This document shows positions 46,307 to 58,262 of a DNA stretch of 64,000 nucleotides, one piece after another. The first letter of the stretch is position 1; each line of letters opens with the position of its first letter. This DNA comes from Diogma glabrata. Its lineage: Eukaryota > Arthropoda > Insecta > Diptera > Cylindrotomidae. The notes under the pieces were generated by a model, which had not been told where the DNA came from, ran no database searches, and saw only the letters and a list, made by a program, of their open reading frames with translations. Both the position numbers and the translations under genes were made by a program. Where the stretch lies: the NCBI GenBank assembly GCA_963693315.1, contig OY856186.1, positions 95,258,132 to 95,322,131 of the forward strand, given 5' to 3'.

Positions 46307-46997
46307 GTACGAGGTATTGATATTTTTATTACTAAACCGCAATCTATCTATATAAATAAAATTCGATGTCTGTCTGTCTGTCTGTTTGGGATAAGCTTCG
46401 AAACGGCTGAATTGATTTAGATCAAACTTGACATACATAAAGAAAGGAATGTCAGGAATGTCATAAGCTACTTTTTTCATAGAATTTATAGTTTTTATAA
46501 TAGAATTCTCCATTATTTAATTCATAGCAACGAGTTTGCCTAAATGTTGATAACATACAATTGGTTTTTATTTGTTCTAATTATATATATGTACATATAT
46601 GAGTATAATTCATAGCAACGAGTTTGCCTAAATGTTGATTGATTATAAATGTTCTAATTACACTCAGTTCTGTTTTTGCACGAATTTATTATGCACGAAT
46701 TTGAAATAACACGAGTTGGAGAAAAAAAATAATTTTCTTTATGCACGAAAATTTTTGAAATAACACGAATCGACTAAACCTTTAAATTTAAATTTTTTTG
46801 CCCGTTTATCCGATTTTTCAAGAAAAGAAATTGCAAATGCATTGTAATTTGGCAAATGTATTGTAATTTGAAGCGGCTTTTAAAAATATATAAGGTACTA
46901 CATATATTTTTAAAAGCCGCTTCAAATTACAATACATTTGCCAAAAAAAATTAAATTAAAATATTTTAATTTAGAAGTTCTAAACTGTAACAAGATA
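46307..46997 (+). repeat. Intronic repeats: CTGTCTGTCTGT segment, direct repeat and long hairpin
   Basis: 46350-46450 (CTGTCTGTCTGTCTG followed by CGAAACGGCTGAATTGATTT) resembles a widespread insect repeat. CATAGCAACGAGTTTGCC occurs at 46524 and 46609 as part of a ~35 bp direct repeat. 46849-46943 is a near-perfect hairpin. No further exon was identified. Confidence 0.5.
46849..46943. repeat. Perfect long hairpin (stem ~42 bp)
   Basis: TTGGCAAATGTATTGTAATT, TGAAGCGGCTTTTAAAAATA on the left is mirrored exactly on the right around an ~11 nt loop (AAGGTACTAC). It lies in the intron after exon 4. It could be a small foldback transposon or a hairpin-RNA source. Confidence 0.7.
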
Positions 46998-47210
46998 TTT
47001 AAATAATAATAAAATAATAAACGCCTTAACAAGAATTGAGTTTTATTTCATTAAATACGTATTTCGAAAGCTATATGCTTTCATCGACAGTAGTATCTAA
47101 ACGATTTTAGATACTACTGTCGATGAAACGATAGCTTTCGAAATACGTATTTAGTGAAATAAATCTCAATTTAAAAAGAATAAGGCGTGTATTATTTTAT
47201 TATTATTTAA
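46998..47210. mobile_element. Palindromic element copy 2 (ACGTATTTCGAAAGC family)
   Basis: A ~210 bp imperfect palindrome. The left arm runs AATAATAAACGCCTTAACAA, TTTATTTCATTAAATACGTA, TTTCGAAAGCTATATGCTTT, CATCGACAGTAGTATCTAAA, and the right arm mirrors it. Copy 1 is at 6361-7945. The TACGTA centre of each arm and the GATGAAA...CGAAAT order recall a hammerhead ribozyme, but the CUGAUGA core is not matched. Confidence 0.65.
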
Positions 47211-47719
47211 AATTAAAATGCAGAGTAGAAATACAGTAAGTATTTACATTTTTACTCTCTATTCATTATAGTACGATCCGTAATACGAGTCAGAATCAGA
47301 AAAAGGAGAATGTTTTATAAATTTTTATCTAAAAAAAAGCACGGTTTCCACTTAATATATTTCTCTGTTTTGAGGGGATGGAAATGGGGAAGGATGAAAA
47401 AATTTTGTTTGACTTAAACTGGCTGTCATTTGAAAGACTTGCACTTGCTTTAAGGAACAGCAATTTTTACATAATTGTGAAGTCCACAGTTTTTGAGTTA
47501 TTGTCGTTTATTATATTTGAGTTGATAATTTATAAATTATAATTTTATTTGAACAGTGCGTGTTGCAATATAGTGTGTATTTCAATATAAACCATTTACA
47601 GGCTGGTATAATTTAATATTTCTTTTTTTTTGTTTAATTTTGTTTTTTTTTGGCGTTCATGTTCCATGTAGGGCGTTGCCAAGCTAATCAGCTTTGTATA
47701 TTCACCACGGTCATGCGCC
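47211..47719. other. Stretch without recognisable gene
   Basis: AT-rich. It includes GTACGATCCGTAATACG near 47272 and TTGAGGGGATGGAAATGGGG near 47371, with a weak echo at 61769. No coding frame. Confidence 0.4.
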
Positions 47720-49330
47720 ATAGCAACTTAATTACCATGGCAGCCAATTTTTTTAATGTCGTTTATTACATCAATCTCCCATTGCAGTCGCGGTCTACCT
47801 CGCGGTTGCCCACTCCCTGTGGTACTAACGTACATTTTTTTCATCATTCCGGTCAGACTGTGCAACATTCCAATCAGACTGTGAATCGGCTCATAGAACA
47901 TGGCCAAACCAAGCAATCCTATTGGACCGGATACAACCTATTATCTCAAAGTTATATCGGGTTCTGTACTCTCCATCGTCTGTCTTAAGTGAACCAAAAA
48001 TGTGGCGTACGATCTTACGCTCAAATATAGATAAATGTGATTTTTGGTAAGGATTCAGGTTTGTGACACATACATCAACCGGTCTAATCAATGTCTTGTA
48101 TAACTTGAGTTTGGTGTTAGTTGATACATACGGTGATCCAAGGAGAAGTTTAATTGAGTAGAAAGTTGGACTATCTGCAATGATTCGAGCTTTTATATCT
48201 GTAAGTATGCTGTTGTTTGAGTCAAGCATTGATCACTCATCCTTCCTTGAACCATTCATATATTTGGTTTTATCGTAGTTATTTTGCAGATCAATTTTTA
48301 TAGCGCCATTCTTAAGTGACTTGAAAGTTTTACTCATAACATTTTCACTTTGGCCGAGTATGACATCAGTCATATAATAAGCTTTGCTCGTCGCCCGACT
48401 TGTTCCTGGTCACTTAAGAAAATTCTCAAAATAATAAGCCCAAGTATCTAAAATTTTTTTAAGGTCTACTTTTAGCTTCCCATCTTCGTTTTGAATAGCA
48501 GTCGATCTAGTTTGAGGTCCCTTCTTTAAGGTTTTAACCTGTTGAAAGAAGTAACGTGTTTGATGTTCCTTATTAAAGCTTTAAATCTCCTCACACTTCT
48601 TCTTCTACCATTATCTCAACGTTCATCTACATAGCTTGGTAACGGCTTGTCTTCCCAGTTTATAGTTCTCCTTCGTGGATCTGATTTCGCCAATGCTTGG
48701 CAATATGGTTTTAATATCTCTCTTCTGTTTCAGTATACTTTAGTGATTAGATGTTAAAACGATTCTGTTCTTTGAATTTCGGAATGCCTGGATTTGGAAA
48801 GTGGAACCTTATCTTAGCACATACAAGGAAGTGGGTGGCCACTTCCAATGTATGCAGCTCTAAATGATCGCACTACCAGATTCCCCTAAAAGAAACGTGC
48901 TGCTACTAGCACGTGATCAATTTAATTTCGAGTTTTTCCAAGTCTGCTTATGAATCGATCGATACGAAAAGAAAGCACTGGCAATTCTCAATTTATTTGA
49001 TAATGCAAACTCACTCATTATCTCACCATTATCATTCGATTCAAATATCTCTTTCGACCTTCTCATTTAAGTCATCAACAACCATAATGAAGTCACGTGT
49101 TGGTGTTTGTTTCATAACCTCTTCCATTGGTATTTAGAAAGCATTCGTCTCGTCGACGGTCTAAACTGCATGTACGGCATGTATGGCGTATGTACCGTGT
49201 ACCCGTAGGTAGCAGATCGTCTCATTGACCAGAATGAATTTCATCACGGCTCCTTGTGTGCGTGCACCAACAAGAAACCCAGTACCAAATTCTCTTTGAG
49301 AAGGATAACCACTACAGCATAAAGAGTGAA
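47720..49330 (-). pseudogene. Decayed RTE-type LINE, minus strand
   Basis: The C-terminus is readable at 47728-48229 (LYKTLIRPVDVCVTNLNPYQ, then FERKIVRHIFGSLKTDDGEY, IRSNRIAWFGHV and RGRPRLQWEIDVINDIKKIG), the same layout as the copy at 52021. An endonuclease piece (TPTRDFIMVVDDLNEKVERD) lies near 49050-49120. The middle is full of stops and indels. Confidence 0.65.
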
Positions 49331-50040
49331 TATCTAAATATTGTTTTCCGATTATTGGCTGTCTAATTTCTTGCTGAGTAATAATATCCTACCTATACTT
49401 CTCAGCCTCTGTTTCTAGACATTTTAGAGAGCATCAAGTGCGCTCAGGCTGCGCTCGGTAGTCTGCCCTTTTACACGTCCATGTAACATTCTGTTTTTTG
49501 TCCGGGTTTGTTACTCTTTTTCTGGTTTCTAAATTTAACAAAACTTTTTTCGGAGTTAGGGTGTTAACCTCAGACCCAACCCAAATTTTGTGAATGGGTC
49601 CGTTCTAATGTTAAGGTCATCAGAATAACCTTTTTACATGTTTATTTAGCGTGCCACTTGATCCAAGACAGACGCTCGCTCCCAGCCGCCCCTAACATGA
49701 AGAAGAGACACTTGGGTCGCATGCGTTTTAAGGCGCTAATTTGCTGTGATGTAGGTCATTGACTAAGCAGTTTTTACTCTGCTTGTCTCCGATACACCAA
49801 CCAAATGCTGTCAGCATTACCCAGGCAGCACGACAAAGACATCGGATATTGCTACTCTTTATCTTTAGTTACCATAAACCGCTATGAATAAGATTTAATA
49901 TGTAAAATTTTTCAATGAATAATATGTTACATTTTTCGTATCTGATCGATCAATTTTCCATTGATATTGCTATTTGTTATCGAAATTCTACGTCCATGCC
50001 GTGCTACTTGTGTAACGTTGACAGAATTAGGTTATTTTAG
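49331..50040. other. LINE-flank debris without clear frame
   Basis: Broken coding echoes only (a minus or plus RTE endonuclease region may extend here). No feature that I can delimit. Confidence 0.35.
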
Positions 50041-51620
50041 TTGAGAAGAGCAAAGTAAGAAGTGCGTAAGAACAAAGTAAGAATGATTCTACGCCATGGC
50101 GAGTCATTGCCGCCGTAAAACCAATGCAACTCAAGCGTCTGTTCTCACCAATTACTATCGGAAAACGACCACCGAGATCGCAACGAACGGTTTGACGACT
50201 ATTGCCGCTAAAGGTTTAAACATAAACGAGAAAAATAGTTAACAAGGAACACCCGAAGCTTCCAAGCTGATACTCTACGGAAAAGAAACGCGAACATATA
50301 AAGGTTGTATCGAAAACATCAACCAACATGCGGCTAATGGAAATTCGAAAGAGTGTTTTGCCAATGTGCGAAATCTGATAAAAAATTACCACTCAAGATT
50401 CACAATCGTAAAAAATGAACTACGAGCTTACAACAAATGAACGTGATATGCAGACAGTACAGCACTCCCACTTTCAAAGCTTACTGAATAGAAAGAATGA
50501 AATTGATCCTGTTCAAGCAATTGCACCGTCAAGTTGTGGTTTTCATCCCAACCGTTCAACCGCAGATCAATGTTTTGCTTTAAGGATGATTCTAGAAAAA
50601 TTTTGGGAGTACAACATCAGCATCCACCATCTCTACATTGATTTCAAGCAAGCATATGAGAGTATCATCCGCGACAACAACAGTTTCTGGTCCTTTCGAT
50701 CTAACTTTCCATATAACACGATCGAACAGGTGTTCGACAAGGTGATGCACTTGCGGCCGTACTATTTAATTTGCCACTTGAGAACGCAATAAGAAAAAGC
50801 CGAATCGGAACACAAAACTGCATTTTTAACAATTCTAGTTAAATTCTTGGTTACGCAGATGATATTGCGCTTCTCGGACGTAGAACAATTGATATTAAGA
50901 ATAGGCTCACAGCTTGAAATAAATGCTAAACGACTTAAATTATGCATCAACACCGGCAAAACTAAACTTCTAACAACATCTAGAAACATAACTTCCGGAA
51001 ATCTGGATACTGGCGACTACGAAGTGGAACGCGTTGAAAACTTCAAATACCTCGGGTCTGCAAAACAGCGGCAAATGACATGCAGGCATATATCAAAGCC
51101 CTTGTCACAGCCGCATACAGAGTTTTCTACGCATACTTAAAATTTCTGCGATCAAAATTTCAATCGCGGTCGCACTTTACAAAGCATTAATTCGACCTGT
51201 GCCTTACTTGAAAAGTGAAAGCTGGACACTGAATCGCACCGTCTGTAGAATTTTATCAACATTCAAGAGGAAGGTCATGCGGAGAATTTATGGTTCATGC
51301 AAAGTTGCTGAGAATCAGTAAAGAAACCGAATGGATCACGAAATCAGACAGCTCCTTGGCAGCTGCGATGTAATTGAATTCATTAAATCCAACCGGATTA
51401 GATGGTTTGGTCTTGTAGAAAAGGCTCCACTAGATAGAATGATAAAAAAAGCATCTCAACAACAACTGGTGTTTGTTGGAGAGGAAGATCTAGACAACGT
51501 TGACGTGATGACATCATACAAAACCTTCATGATACAGGATGTCCAAACTGGGGTCCACTAGTCATGGAACGAAATGAATGGAAGCTGATTGCACAGGTGG
51601 CAAAATCGTTTAACGTTTAA
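50041..51620 (+). pseudogene. Decayed RTE-type LINE, plus strand
   Basis: Broken frames parallel the copy at 52021-53525: APSSCGFHPNRSTADQCFAL (50527), HHLYIDFKQAYESIIRDN (50628), GYADDIALLGRRTIDIK-type sequence (50853), TGDYEVERVENFKYLGSAKQ (51010) and SNRIRWFGLVEKAPLDRMIK (51386). Stops and deletions are frequent, including loss of part of the palm domain near 50700. Two copies of one family in tandem orientation 1.9 kb apart. Confidence 0.75.
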
Positions 51621-51714
51621 GAGGAAATATACATTTTGTATGTCCTTATGATTTGGCAATAGAAAGACTATATACATACAACACAACTTTGTCAATTATT
51701 TTTGATACTATGTT

Positions 51715-51850
51715 CTTTTACGTTCACGGAATCCTCGGTGAGCGAATTTTATTCGCACTTGGCCAACTTTTTTGAATTTTGTTTACGTTTTGGGCCTGAA
51801 TACTAAAATTGGATCAGCAGCCAAATTCTGTAATTGTGAAGCGGTGCAGT
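51715..51850 (-). repeat. Fragments of the GGGTTCCGT repeat and of a foldback arm
   Basis: CACGGAATCCTCGGTGAGCG and ATTCGCACTTGGCC match the start of element X (minus orientation). GCAGCCAAATTCTGTAATTG, TGAAGCGGTG (51818-51848) matches one arm of the foldback repeat at 36384. Confidence 0.6.
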
Positions 51851-52020
51851 TTTAAAAACACAATAATTCTGCATATCCAAATTTTTGGTTTGCCACTTTC
51901 GATAAAATTATTGAATTTCTACTTTTATTTAACAAATTTTCTAAAGTTATAACTAATTTATGGCAACAGCTGGCCATCAATTGAATAATATATATAAGCG
52001 TACTATATTTTCTGAACTGA

Positions 52021-53525
52021 AAAAAACTGAAAAATGGCAAATCACCAGGTTTCGATGGAACTCCCGCAGAACTTTTGAAAAATGGAGGAGCAGCTCTGGT
52101 CTCACGTATATACGATCTGATTCTTGCAATCTGGGACCAAGAAGAACTACCTGCTGGATGGAAAACAGCTCTCATTGTTCCGCTACATAAGAAAGGTGAC
52201 CGTCTAAAGTGTGAAAATTATCGTGGCATCGCACTGTTGAACACTGCATATAAAATACTAGCTAATGTTGTACTTTCTCGACTCATCCCGTTCGCCGAAT
52301 CTATCATCGGTGACTATCAGTGTGGTTTTCGTCCCAACCGCTCAACCACAGATCAATGTTTTACATTAAGGATGATTCTGGAAAAATGTTGGGAGTACAA
52401 CATCAGCATTCACCAGCTCTACGTTGATTTCAGGCAAGCATATGATAGTATCATCCGCGACAACCTCTGGTCCGCACTCATATGCCTTGGTATCCCAGAG
52501 AAACTTGTTTCTCTGTGCAAACTCACAACATCGGGATCAAATTGTAGAATAGTAATCGAAGGGTCAGTTTCTGATCCTTTCGATATAACATCAGGTGTTC
52601 GACAAGGTGATGCACTCGCGCCTGTACTGTTTAATTTGGCGCTAGAGTACGCGATAATAAAAAGCCGAATTGAGACGCAAAACTGCATATATAATAAATC
52701 TAGTCAAGTTCTTGGCTACGCAGATGATATTGTGCTTCTCGGACGTAGAACGAGCGATATTAAAGATAGTCTCTCTCAGCTTGAAAGAAATGCTAAACGA
52801 CTTGGATTATGCATCAACACCGGCAAGACTAAAGTGCTAACAACATCTAAGAACATACCTCCTGGAAATCTGGATACTGGCGACTACGAAGTGGAACGCG
52901 TGGAAAACTTCAAATACCTCGGGTCTGTAATAACATCGTCAAATGACATGCAGGCAGATATCAAAGCCCGTGTCTCTGCCGCATACAGAGTTTTCTACGC
53001 ATACTCAAAACTTCTGCGATCAAAACATCTTTCGCGGTCGTGTAAACTCACACTTTACAAAACATTAATTCGACCTGTGCTTACATTTGGAAGTGAAAGC
53101 TGGACACTGACTTCCTCCGATTGTAGAATTTTATCAACATTCGAGAGGAAGGTCATACGAACAATTTATGGTCCATGTAAAGTTGCTGAAAATCAGTATA
53201 GAATCCGAATGAATCACGAAATCAGACAGCTTCTTGGAGGCTGCGATGTAATCGGATTCATTAAATCTAACCGGATCAGATGGTTTGGTCATGTAGAAAG
53301 GGCTCCATTAGAAAGAATGATAAAAAAAGCGTCCCAACAACAACAACCAGCTGGTGTTCATCGAAGAGGAAGACCTAGACAACGCTGGCGTGATGACATC
53401 ATCCAAGACCTTCGTGATATAGGATGTCGAAACTGGGGTCAACTGGTCATGGAACGAGATGATTGGAAGCTTATTGCACAGACGGCAAAATCCCTTCATG
53501 GGATGTAAACGCCAGAGAGAGAGAG
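52021..53525 (+). mobile_element. 5'-truncated RTE-type LINE with target-site duplication
   Basis: The TACTATATTTTCTGAACTGA at 52001-52020 recurs with one mismatch at 53526-53545, flanking the insert. The 3' end is a short GAGAGAGAGAG tail, as in RTE-like elements that end in simple repeats. Only the reverse transcriptase and C-terminus are included. Confidence 0.75.
52024..53508 (+). pseudogene. Reverse transcriptase domain of an RTE-type LINE, open but 5'-truncated
   Basis: The frame is open for ~490 codons. LKNGKSPGFDGTPAELLKNG opens it; HKKGDRLKCENYRGIALLNT, CGFRPNRSTTDQCFTLRMIL, LYVDFRQAYDSI, SGVRQGDALAPVLFNLALEY and GYADDIVLLG are RT motifs 0-5. The C-terminus carries SNRIRWFGHVERAPLERMIK and HRRGRPRQRWRDD. 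The nominal ATG at 52075 lies inside the RT and is not the ancestral start. The missing part is the endonuclease, so the copy cannot nick DNA itself, though the frame is undamaged. It is the youngest of three family copies in the window. Confidence 0.85.
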
Positions 53526-53545
53526 TACTATATTTTCAGAACTGA

Positions 53546-54155
53546 TGGTGGTGTGAGTCAATGCAACAGCGTGTCCAATATTTTTTGTACTGATATCTTG
53601 AGAGTGGAACCAATCCTCCATTTTTCCATACATACAATGTATATTTTTACACGAATTTTTTTACACGTCTTTCTCTGGAACCAATCTGTCGTGTAAAAAC
53701 AGAATTAGGTGTATATATGAGTATGTATGTTTTTATTATATAGCACAAAACCTCCGATATTCTACAAGCCCTATTCATTCACGCCATCTTAAAAAAACAA
53801 TGAGCGCAGCCCGCGGGATACCCCTAGTCATTAATAGTTGCGTTTTTTTCATTCGGGTCAAGATCAAGGTTTGAAAAAAACGATGTGGGTCACGCAAAAA
53901 AAAAAAATATTATATTTTGAATTGTTGGCAACACTGAGCTGAGAAGAAATTAAAACTCAATATAAAAAAAATTCAAAAAATATTTAACGTCTCTTGAAAA
54001 ATAAAACTTCAAATAAAAAAATTCAAAAAAATTTAATCAGAAACACTAATCCATTTTTTTACATATGGTAATGTTCATTGACTATTGCAAATGGCGTGAA
54101 ATAAAATAATTAATTATTAACAAAAAATTGTAAACATTTAATCTTTAAAAAATAC
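53546..54155. repeat. Flank with a short repeat shared at 60020
   Basis: GCGTTTTTTTCATTCGGGTC near 53843 is the inverted counterpart of CCCAAATGAAAAAAACGC near 60035. No coding sequence. Confidence 0.45.
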
Positions 54156-54416
54156 GGATTTTATATTAATAATAATAATAATCCTTTATTGACTTTAAAT
54201 TTTATAATGCAGTTGTATACATTTAATAGTTTACTGAGATCAGCTTTTAATAGTAAGCTTTACAACAGATGAAATTAATTAGTATGAGTATTGCGAAAAA
54301 TAAGTGAAAAAGAATGTTTATATTTTCAAATGCAGTTCAGTCTGCTTAGTAACTAATAAAAAACTTATATTTACCTAACCTACTTAAATCTAAACTTAAA
54401 AGCTACGTTGCAAAAA

Positions 54417-54905
54417 TTAAGCGGTGGTAAAGCTAATGGCGTTTATCAATTCATTTTCAATATGATTTAATTTATTTATGTATCTATCATTAGCTTCTCT
54501 AGCAACTACATTGACAAGCTTTATATTTAATTCGTTGTGCAGTCTTAAAGTGCTATAACGTCTAGGGCGTTTATATATAGTTTTTAGAAATTTGTTTTGA
54601 ATAATTTGAAATTTCTTTTTATGACACAAAGCAATATCCCACCAAATTGGCGCACCATAAAGTATGATATTAAGAATCACACACTTGTAAATTAGTGTCT
54701 TATTATGACTATTCAGTTTACTATTTCTGTTGAGTAGAGGATATAGACTTTTGAACAGTGCATTACATTTTTGTTGTATTTGAGTGACGTGTGTCTTAAA
54801 TGTTAATGATTTATCCAAATAAATTCCTAAATACTTAGTTGAAGGTTTCCATTCCAAAGAAGAGTTTTGAATCAGAAAGGGTTGTTGTGGAAGTTTACTC
54901 TGCAC
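54417..54905 (-). pseudogene. Jockey ORF2 C-terminus (frameshifted)
   Basis: It continues the RT frame after a single frameshift close to 54900: the upstream frame ends CEAIYFTRCR then drifts, while here SKLPQQPFLIQNSSLEW and KPSTKYLGIYLDKSLTFKTH follow. The rest (LYPLLNRNSKLNSHNKTLIY, CVILNIILYGAPIWWDIA, RPRRYSTLRLHNELNIK) is the Jockey thumb and C-terminal region, ending at a TAA before a ~250 bp 3' UTR. Confidence 0.8.
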
Positions 54906-56864
54906 CTAGTAAAATAAATAGCTTCACATTTTGATATGTTAATACTAAGTTTCCAGTTTTTAAAAAATTCGAGAATTTTAGTGAGGTACAATTGAAGCTT
55001 ATTGATAATAGATACCGCCAGCTCATCTGACACAAATATTGCAGTGTCATCAGCAAACAATGATAATTTACATTCACTATCTCTTGGAATATCATTGATG
55101 AATAAACAAAAAAGCAAAGGACTCAATACGGCACCTTGAGGAACCCCAGCTGGAATGCTAAGTATAGAGGACATGGAATCAAAAATCTGGACAAAAAATG
55201 TTCTATCAGTTAAGAACGATTTTATGATTTTAATTAAAAATATTGGAAATCCATATATAAATAATTTATAGCAGACTGCGTCTTGCCAAACTTTATCAAA
55301 GGCTCGTTCAAGGTCTAATAATATCATTCCAGTAGATTTTAGCGAAGATCTATTAGATTTAATATGATTGACTACACGATGGATTTGATGAACTGTAGAG
55401 TGCCCAGATCTAAAACCAAATTGCTCGTTTATAATTATTTGATTGTCAGTTATGAACTCTTCCATTCTTCTTTTGATAATCTGCTCAAAGAGTTTTCCCA
55501 ATGTACAAAGAAGACTAATAGGTCTGTAGCTTGTAGCAAGAGTGGGGTCTTTGCCAGGCTTTAAAACAGGAGTAATTTTAGCTTTTTTCCATTGAATTGG
55601 GAAATAACCTAGCTTCAAGCAGCACTCGAACATTATCTTAAGAAAATGGATTCCACTTTCAGGAAGATTTTTAAGTAAAATAAATGGAATATTATCTACA
55701 CCTGGAGCTTTGAGCCTTGGAAGGAATTTCAAAATATCAGAAATTTCAGAAGGGTGAATTTCAGAAATTGGAGCATTGTTATCCAAATTATTGAAATTAG
55801 TGCAAAAGTCATTCACTTGTTCTTCAATTACAATATTGGAGTTTGGAATTTGATGAGCGTCAAGGAAGACATCAGCCAATACTTGTGCTTTTTCTGTATT
55901 TAAGAAAATTCGATTTCCAGTGTTGGGAGTAACTAATGGTGGAATGGACTTGCGATGGTTTTTAAAATGTTTAGTTGTTTTCCAGAAGTTTCTTGAACCA
56001 TTATTCAAGCATTCAAGCTTCGTTTGCCATTTTTGATTATAAAGAATATTTATATGATATTTAATAATTCTATTTAGCAAGTTTATTGAGGTTTTAATGT
56101 GAGCAAGGCGACTTCTGAGGTAAGATCTTCTAAGCGAATTTCGGTGTCTGATAAAACTTAACACTTGATCAGATAATAACAATTTATCAGTTGGAAGAAC
56201 AGGCACAAGCGGTACGGATAGATCACGAGCTGAAGAAATGGATGCTGTCAAAAAATCGACTGCAACGTTGACATCTGAAATAGTATGAATTGAACTTAAA
56301 TTGAAATTTTCAATTTCAGATGAAATATGATTCTGATAAATGCTCCAATTAGCATTTTTATAGTTAAAGTATTTACGATGGCAATGATCTACTTGATTAT
56401 TAAATACTATTGAACAGAGGACTGGCAGATGATCGGAGCAGAGTGCTTGAATGGTGTTAACTTCGGATATCAACTGAGGGTTGTTTGTTAAAAATATGTC
56501 AATAATACTAGGGACTCCAGCAGGACTATAGTGGGTAGGATCTTGGGGAGCGATAACAACACAATCAGAGTTAATAGAATAATCATATAAAGTTCGACCA
56601 CCGCGGTTAGTTCTAGGACAAAACCAGTTAGGATGCTTACAATTTAAATCACCACCAATTAGGTAAGGAATATTACCACTACAAATTTTTATAAAATCAT
56701 TTCTGAGATGCTCAGAATTCGAATATGAACAATATACAGAAAATATTTTAAGTTGATTATTATCACTACTTATTATATTAATACCCAGGGATTCTATACA
56801 ATTTAATTTAAGGTCAGGAAGAAGCGAATGTTTAATGCAATCTTTTATAAGAATACCAACACCA
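54872..56864 (-). pseudogene. Jockey ORF2: end of endonuclease and reverse transcriptase
   Basis: The endonuclease end (IGGDLNCKHPNWFCPRTNRG, AGVPSIIDIFLTNNPQ, CSDHLPV) leads into the RT. RT motifs are LPRLKAPGVDNIPF, KPGKDPTLATSYRPISLLCT, NEQFGFRSGHSTVHQIHRVV, MILLDLERAFDKVW, PAGVPQGAVLSPLLFCLFIN and LSLFADDTAIFV with the catalytic FADD. It would prime reverse transcription from the nicked target. The frame is open except at the insertion (right end) and the frameshift (left end). Confidence 0.85.
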
Positions 56865-58071
56865 CACTCTAAAAAAAAACGTGTAAATTTACATTTATTA
56901 TAAATGGCATTCAGTTACCATTTATAATAAGGGTAATTTTCAACCACCGCCTTTATATCAGTAAAAATACGCAATTAGTTGTAAGTTAAAATACACAAAA
57001 GTGTGTATTATTAAACTTAATTTTGTGTAATATTGACTGTAAAAATACAACTTTAGACTTATTTTTTAACATTATTTTACACTGATTTATCTGAATATTA
57101 CGTCACAATGTGTATATTAGTGAATAAAGGTGTTCTTGCAATAAATACAAAAATATTTTTGCTGCATAAAAAATAAATCTTTATTTCATAAAAATAAAAT
57201 CATTTAAAAATTCATTAAAAAATTATAACATTTAAATTATAAGAAAAATTATGGATTTTTGAAAAATTATTGATATGAGTTTTAGAATCACTCACATTTT
57301 CTGAGTTATGTTTGAAAAAATATCTAACAAAGAATGTTATCGTTTGAGATATCTCTTAATAACATATTAAAATTATAAAAAAAAGCTAAACTTAAGTCTA
57401 TTATTATAATTAATCCTTTGTGTTCTGATGTAAAAACGCGTTCAATAAAATATATGCCCGTTCTTTATCGTTTTGAATTGATGTTTCTGTAAAATAATTA
57501 AATATAATTAATAAAATTGTAAATATATTTAAAACGAGCTTTCGAACGTACATAGTGTCGATGATCTGTTAATGTTGAATGTGTTTTTTGATCTCCCATA
57601 AAGTAGTCTTATCTATTCTTTGAAAAATATTTTTCAAATAAGCTCCATATATAACTCCTTATAATATGAAAAAAAACTTATATAACAAGTAAAACACTTA
57701 AACATTATAAGTAATTAATCCGACACTACACAACATTATAAAAACAAACTGAACTTACAAAAAATGTATAACAATTAACAACTTCTGATTCCAACGTATT
57801 TTTATTCGCACATTGTAATTCGTAAATTTACAACAATGGAAGAGTAAAAAAACCAAATATTCAAATTTTAAATCTTTGGATGCATTTTTACACTTTTGTC
57901 GTAAAAACACAACAAAAAAATTAAAATTTACGTATTTTGCTGTAAAATAATTACAATACACCTTCTTGGTGGAATTTTTAACTGCGAGAGGAATATTACT
58001 TAAAAAAAGACGTAAATTAAGGCTTATTATAATGGTAAATTTACGTCTTCATATTTTGATTTTTTAGAGTG
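56865..58071. mobile_element. 1.2 kb DNA transposon inserted in the Jockey endonuclease
   Basis: Terminal inverted repeats CACTCTAAAAAA...TTTTTTAGAGTG, with a subterminal GTAAATTTAC at both ends. The interior is AT-rich with no transposase, so non-autonomous. The Jockey frame resumes on either side (ENIRRGA on the 5' side, VGILIKD on the 3' side), defining the insertion. The target duplication is not clear (CAC on both sides at most). Confidence 0.75.
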
Positions 58072-58260
58072 CACCCCTGCGAATATTTTCTCTATCATTA
58101 CGATAAAATCGAAAATTAGGAATCGAAAATGAAATAGAAGGCTTTAAATGCGTTTCACTAATAAGTAATATATCAATATTAAAATTATCTAAAAACTGAA
58201 TTACCTCAAATTTTTTATTTTTTATACCGAACGCGTTCCACACACAAATTTTTAAAGAAT
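58072..58260 (-). pseudogene. Jockey ORF2: start of the endonuclease
   Basis: LKICVWNAFGIKNKKFEVIQ, FLDNFNIDILLISETHLKPS and FRFYRNDRENIRRGA are the first part of an apurinic-type LINE endonuclease (the SETH motif carries its catalytic Glu). ORF2 appears to start around the end of ORF1 (frames overlap near 58260-58300). Cut off by the DNA transposon. Confidence 0.8.
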
Positions 58261-58262
58261 TA

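Noticed and set aside
57755..57961. A transposase piece in the CACTCTAAAAAA element
   Set aside because: The 68-codon frame has no DDE motif or zinc finger and is AT-driven.
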